A DNA stretch of 64,000 nt from Bradyrhizobium sp. AZCC 2176 (GTDB lineage: Bacteria > Pseudomonadota > Alphaproteobacteria > Rhizobiales > Xanthobacteraceae). Numbering within the stretch: the first letter of the stretch is position 1; every line of letters begins with the position of its first letter. The notes under the pieces were generated by a model. That model was not told the origin of the DNA. It did not search any database and saw only the letters and a list, made by a program, of their open reading frames with translations. The translations under genes were made by a program, and so were the position numbers. The stretch covers positions 5,359,501 to 5,423,500 of the forward strand of contig NZ_JAZHRX010000001.1 in assembly GCF_036924645.1 (NCBI RefSeq), given 5' to 3'. Positions 63,681-64,000 of the stretch are shown here, piece after piece.

Positions 63681-64000
63681 ATGGATTTTGCGCTGTCGGC
63701 CAACCAGGAATCGATCCGCGACGCGGTCGCAAAGATCTGCTCGCGCTTCGACGATGCCTATTGGCTGAAAAAGGACAAGGAGGGCGGCTACCCCGCCGAC
63801 TTCCACCGCGCGCTGGCGGATGCCGGCTGGCTCGGCATCTGCATCCCCGAGGAATATGGCGGGTCGGGGCTCGGCATCACTGACGCCGCGATCATGATGC
63901 GGACAATTTCGGAATCCGGTGCCGGCATGTCCGGCGCGTCTGCCGTCCACATGAACGTGTTCGGTCTCAACCCCGTCGTCGTGTTCGGCACCAAGCAGCA
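63681..64000 (+). CDS. Acyl-CoA dehydrogenase, N-terminal part (cut by window end)
   Basis: The frame opens at ATG 63681 (MDFALSANQESIRDAV...) and runs off the window after 106 codons. The visible part is the all-helical ACAD N-terminal domain, with ADAGWLGICIPEEYGGSG, the classical segment before the FAD domain. It oxidises an acyl-CoA to the enoyl-CoA, passing electrons to ETF. It follows the CoA-transferase by 10 bases, so the two are almost certainly one operon. Confidence 0.88.
   Translation, partial: MDFALSANQESIRDAVAKICSRFDDAYWLKKDKEGGYPADFHRALADAGWLGICIPEEYGGSGLGITDAAIMMRTISESGAGMSGASAVHMNVFGLNPVVVFGTKQ

Overview
The window looks like chromosomal DNA of a Bradyrhizobium or a close relative (Alphaproteobacteria, Nitrobacteraceae). 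The grounds are the high GC content, a very-long-chain fatty acid/lipid A operon (acpXL to lpxXL), Irr-type iron control elements before a TonB operon, several orphan Bug/TctC binding proteins, and palindromic intergenic repeat families that I recall from Bradyrhizobium and Rhodopseudomonas. The genus call is recalled knowledge plus inference; no database was searched. I see no prophage, IS element, CRISPR array or rRNA. One tRNA gene (Gln, CTG) is present.

Layout. 0-3.7 kb: a haloperoxidase-fold protein, two small membrane or secreted proteins and an alpha/beta-hydrolase fused to a class III cyclase, all on the minus strand. 4-8.6 kb (plus): a Bug-type binding protein, a GNAT acetyltransferase, then rhodanese, aminotransferase and PotF-like binding protein close together. 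8.7-12.9 kb (minus): acpXL-fabZXL-fabF2XL-fabF1XL-lpxXL, which makes and attaches the very long acyl chain of lipid A. 13.1-15.7 kb: an aromatic FAD hydroxylase divergent from a MarR regulator. 15.7-16.7 kb: repeats only. 16.7-24.8 kb: housekeeping and signalling genes (MgtC-like, AhpD-like, HerA-like ATPase, GGDEF-EAL protein, MFS transporter, Bug protein).

24.9-32.3 kb (plus): a TetR-headed aromatic catabolic cluster (LigI-like hydrolase, Bug protein, GalB-like hydratase, LigK/GalC-like aldolase, Pht5-like decarboxylase, extradiol dioxygenase) followed by a P450. 32.4-34.4 kb: a TetR-DMT exporter pair sharing a palindromic operator. 34.4-38.8 kb: an RND efflux permease and adaptor. 39.3-45 kb: an iron-uptake operon (siderophore receptor, PiuC-type dioxygenase, ExbB, ExbD, TonB) behind two Irr-box-like sites. 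45-48.2 kb: a membrane protein, a site-2 protease and a LysR/EamA divergent pair.

48.2-60.7 kb: a sugar-acid module around a LacI regulator. On one side lie a XylD-like dehydratase, two SDRs and RidA. On the other lie a four-gene ABC importer, a DenD-like dehydrogenase, a KDG kinase and a KDPG aldolase. Both promoters carry the same AGCGCTACCAT element, so import and an Entner-Doudoroff-like breakdown are probably co-regulated. 60.7 kb to the end: acyl-CoA genes (SCP2-type thiolase, CaiB/BaiF CoA-transferase, an acyl-CoA dehydrogenase cut by the window edge).

The observation I rate highest is in the lipid A operon. FabF2XL aligns without gaps to FabF around the active site but has Glu where the nucleophilic Cys should be, and it also lacks the first catalytic His and the conserved Lys. 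Its partner FabF1XL keeps all of them. This looks like a ketosynthase/chain-length-factor pair for very-long-chain fatty acid synthesis.
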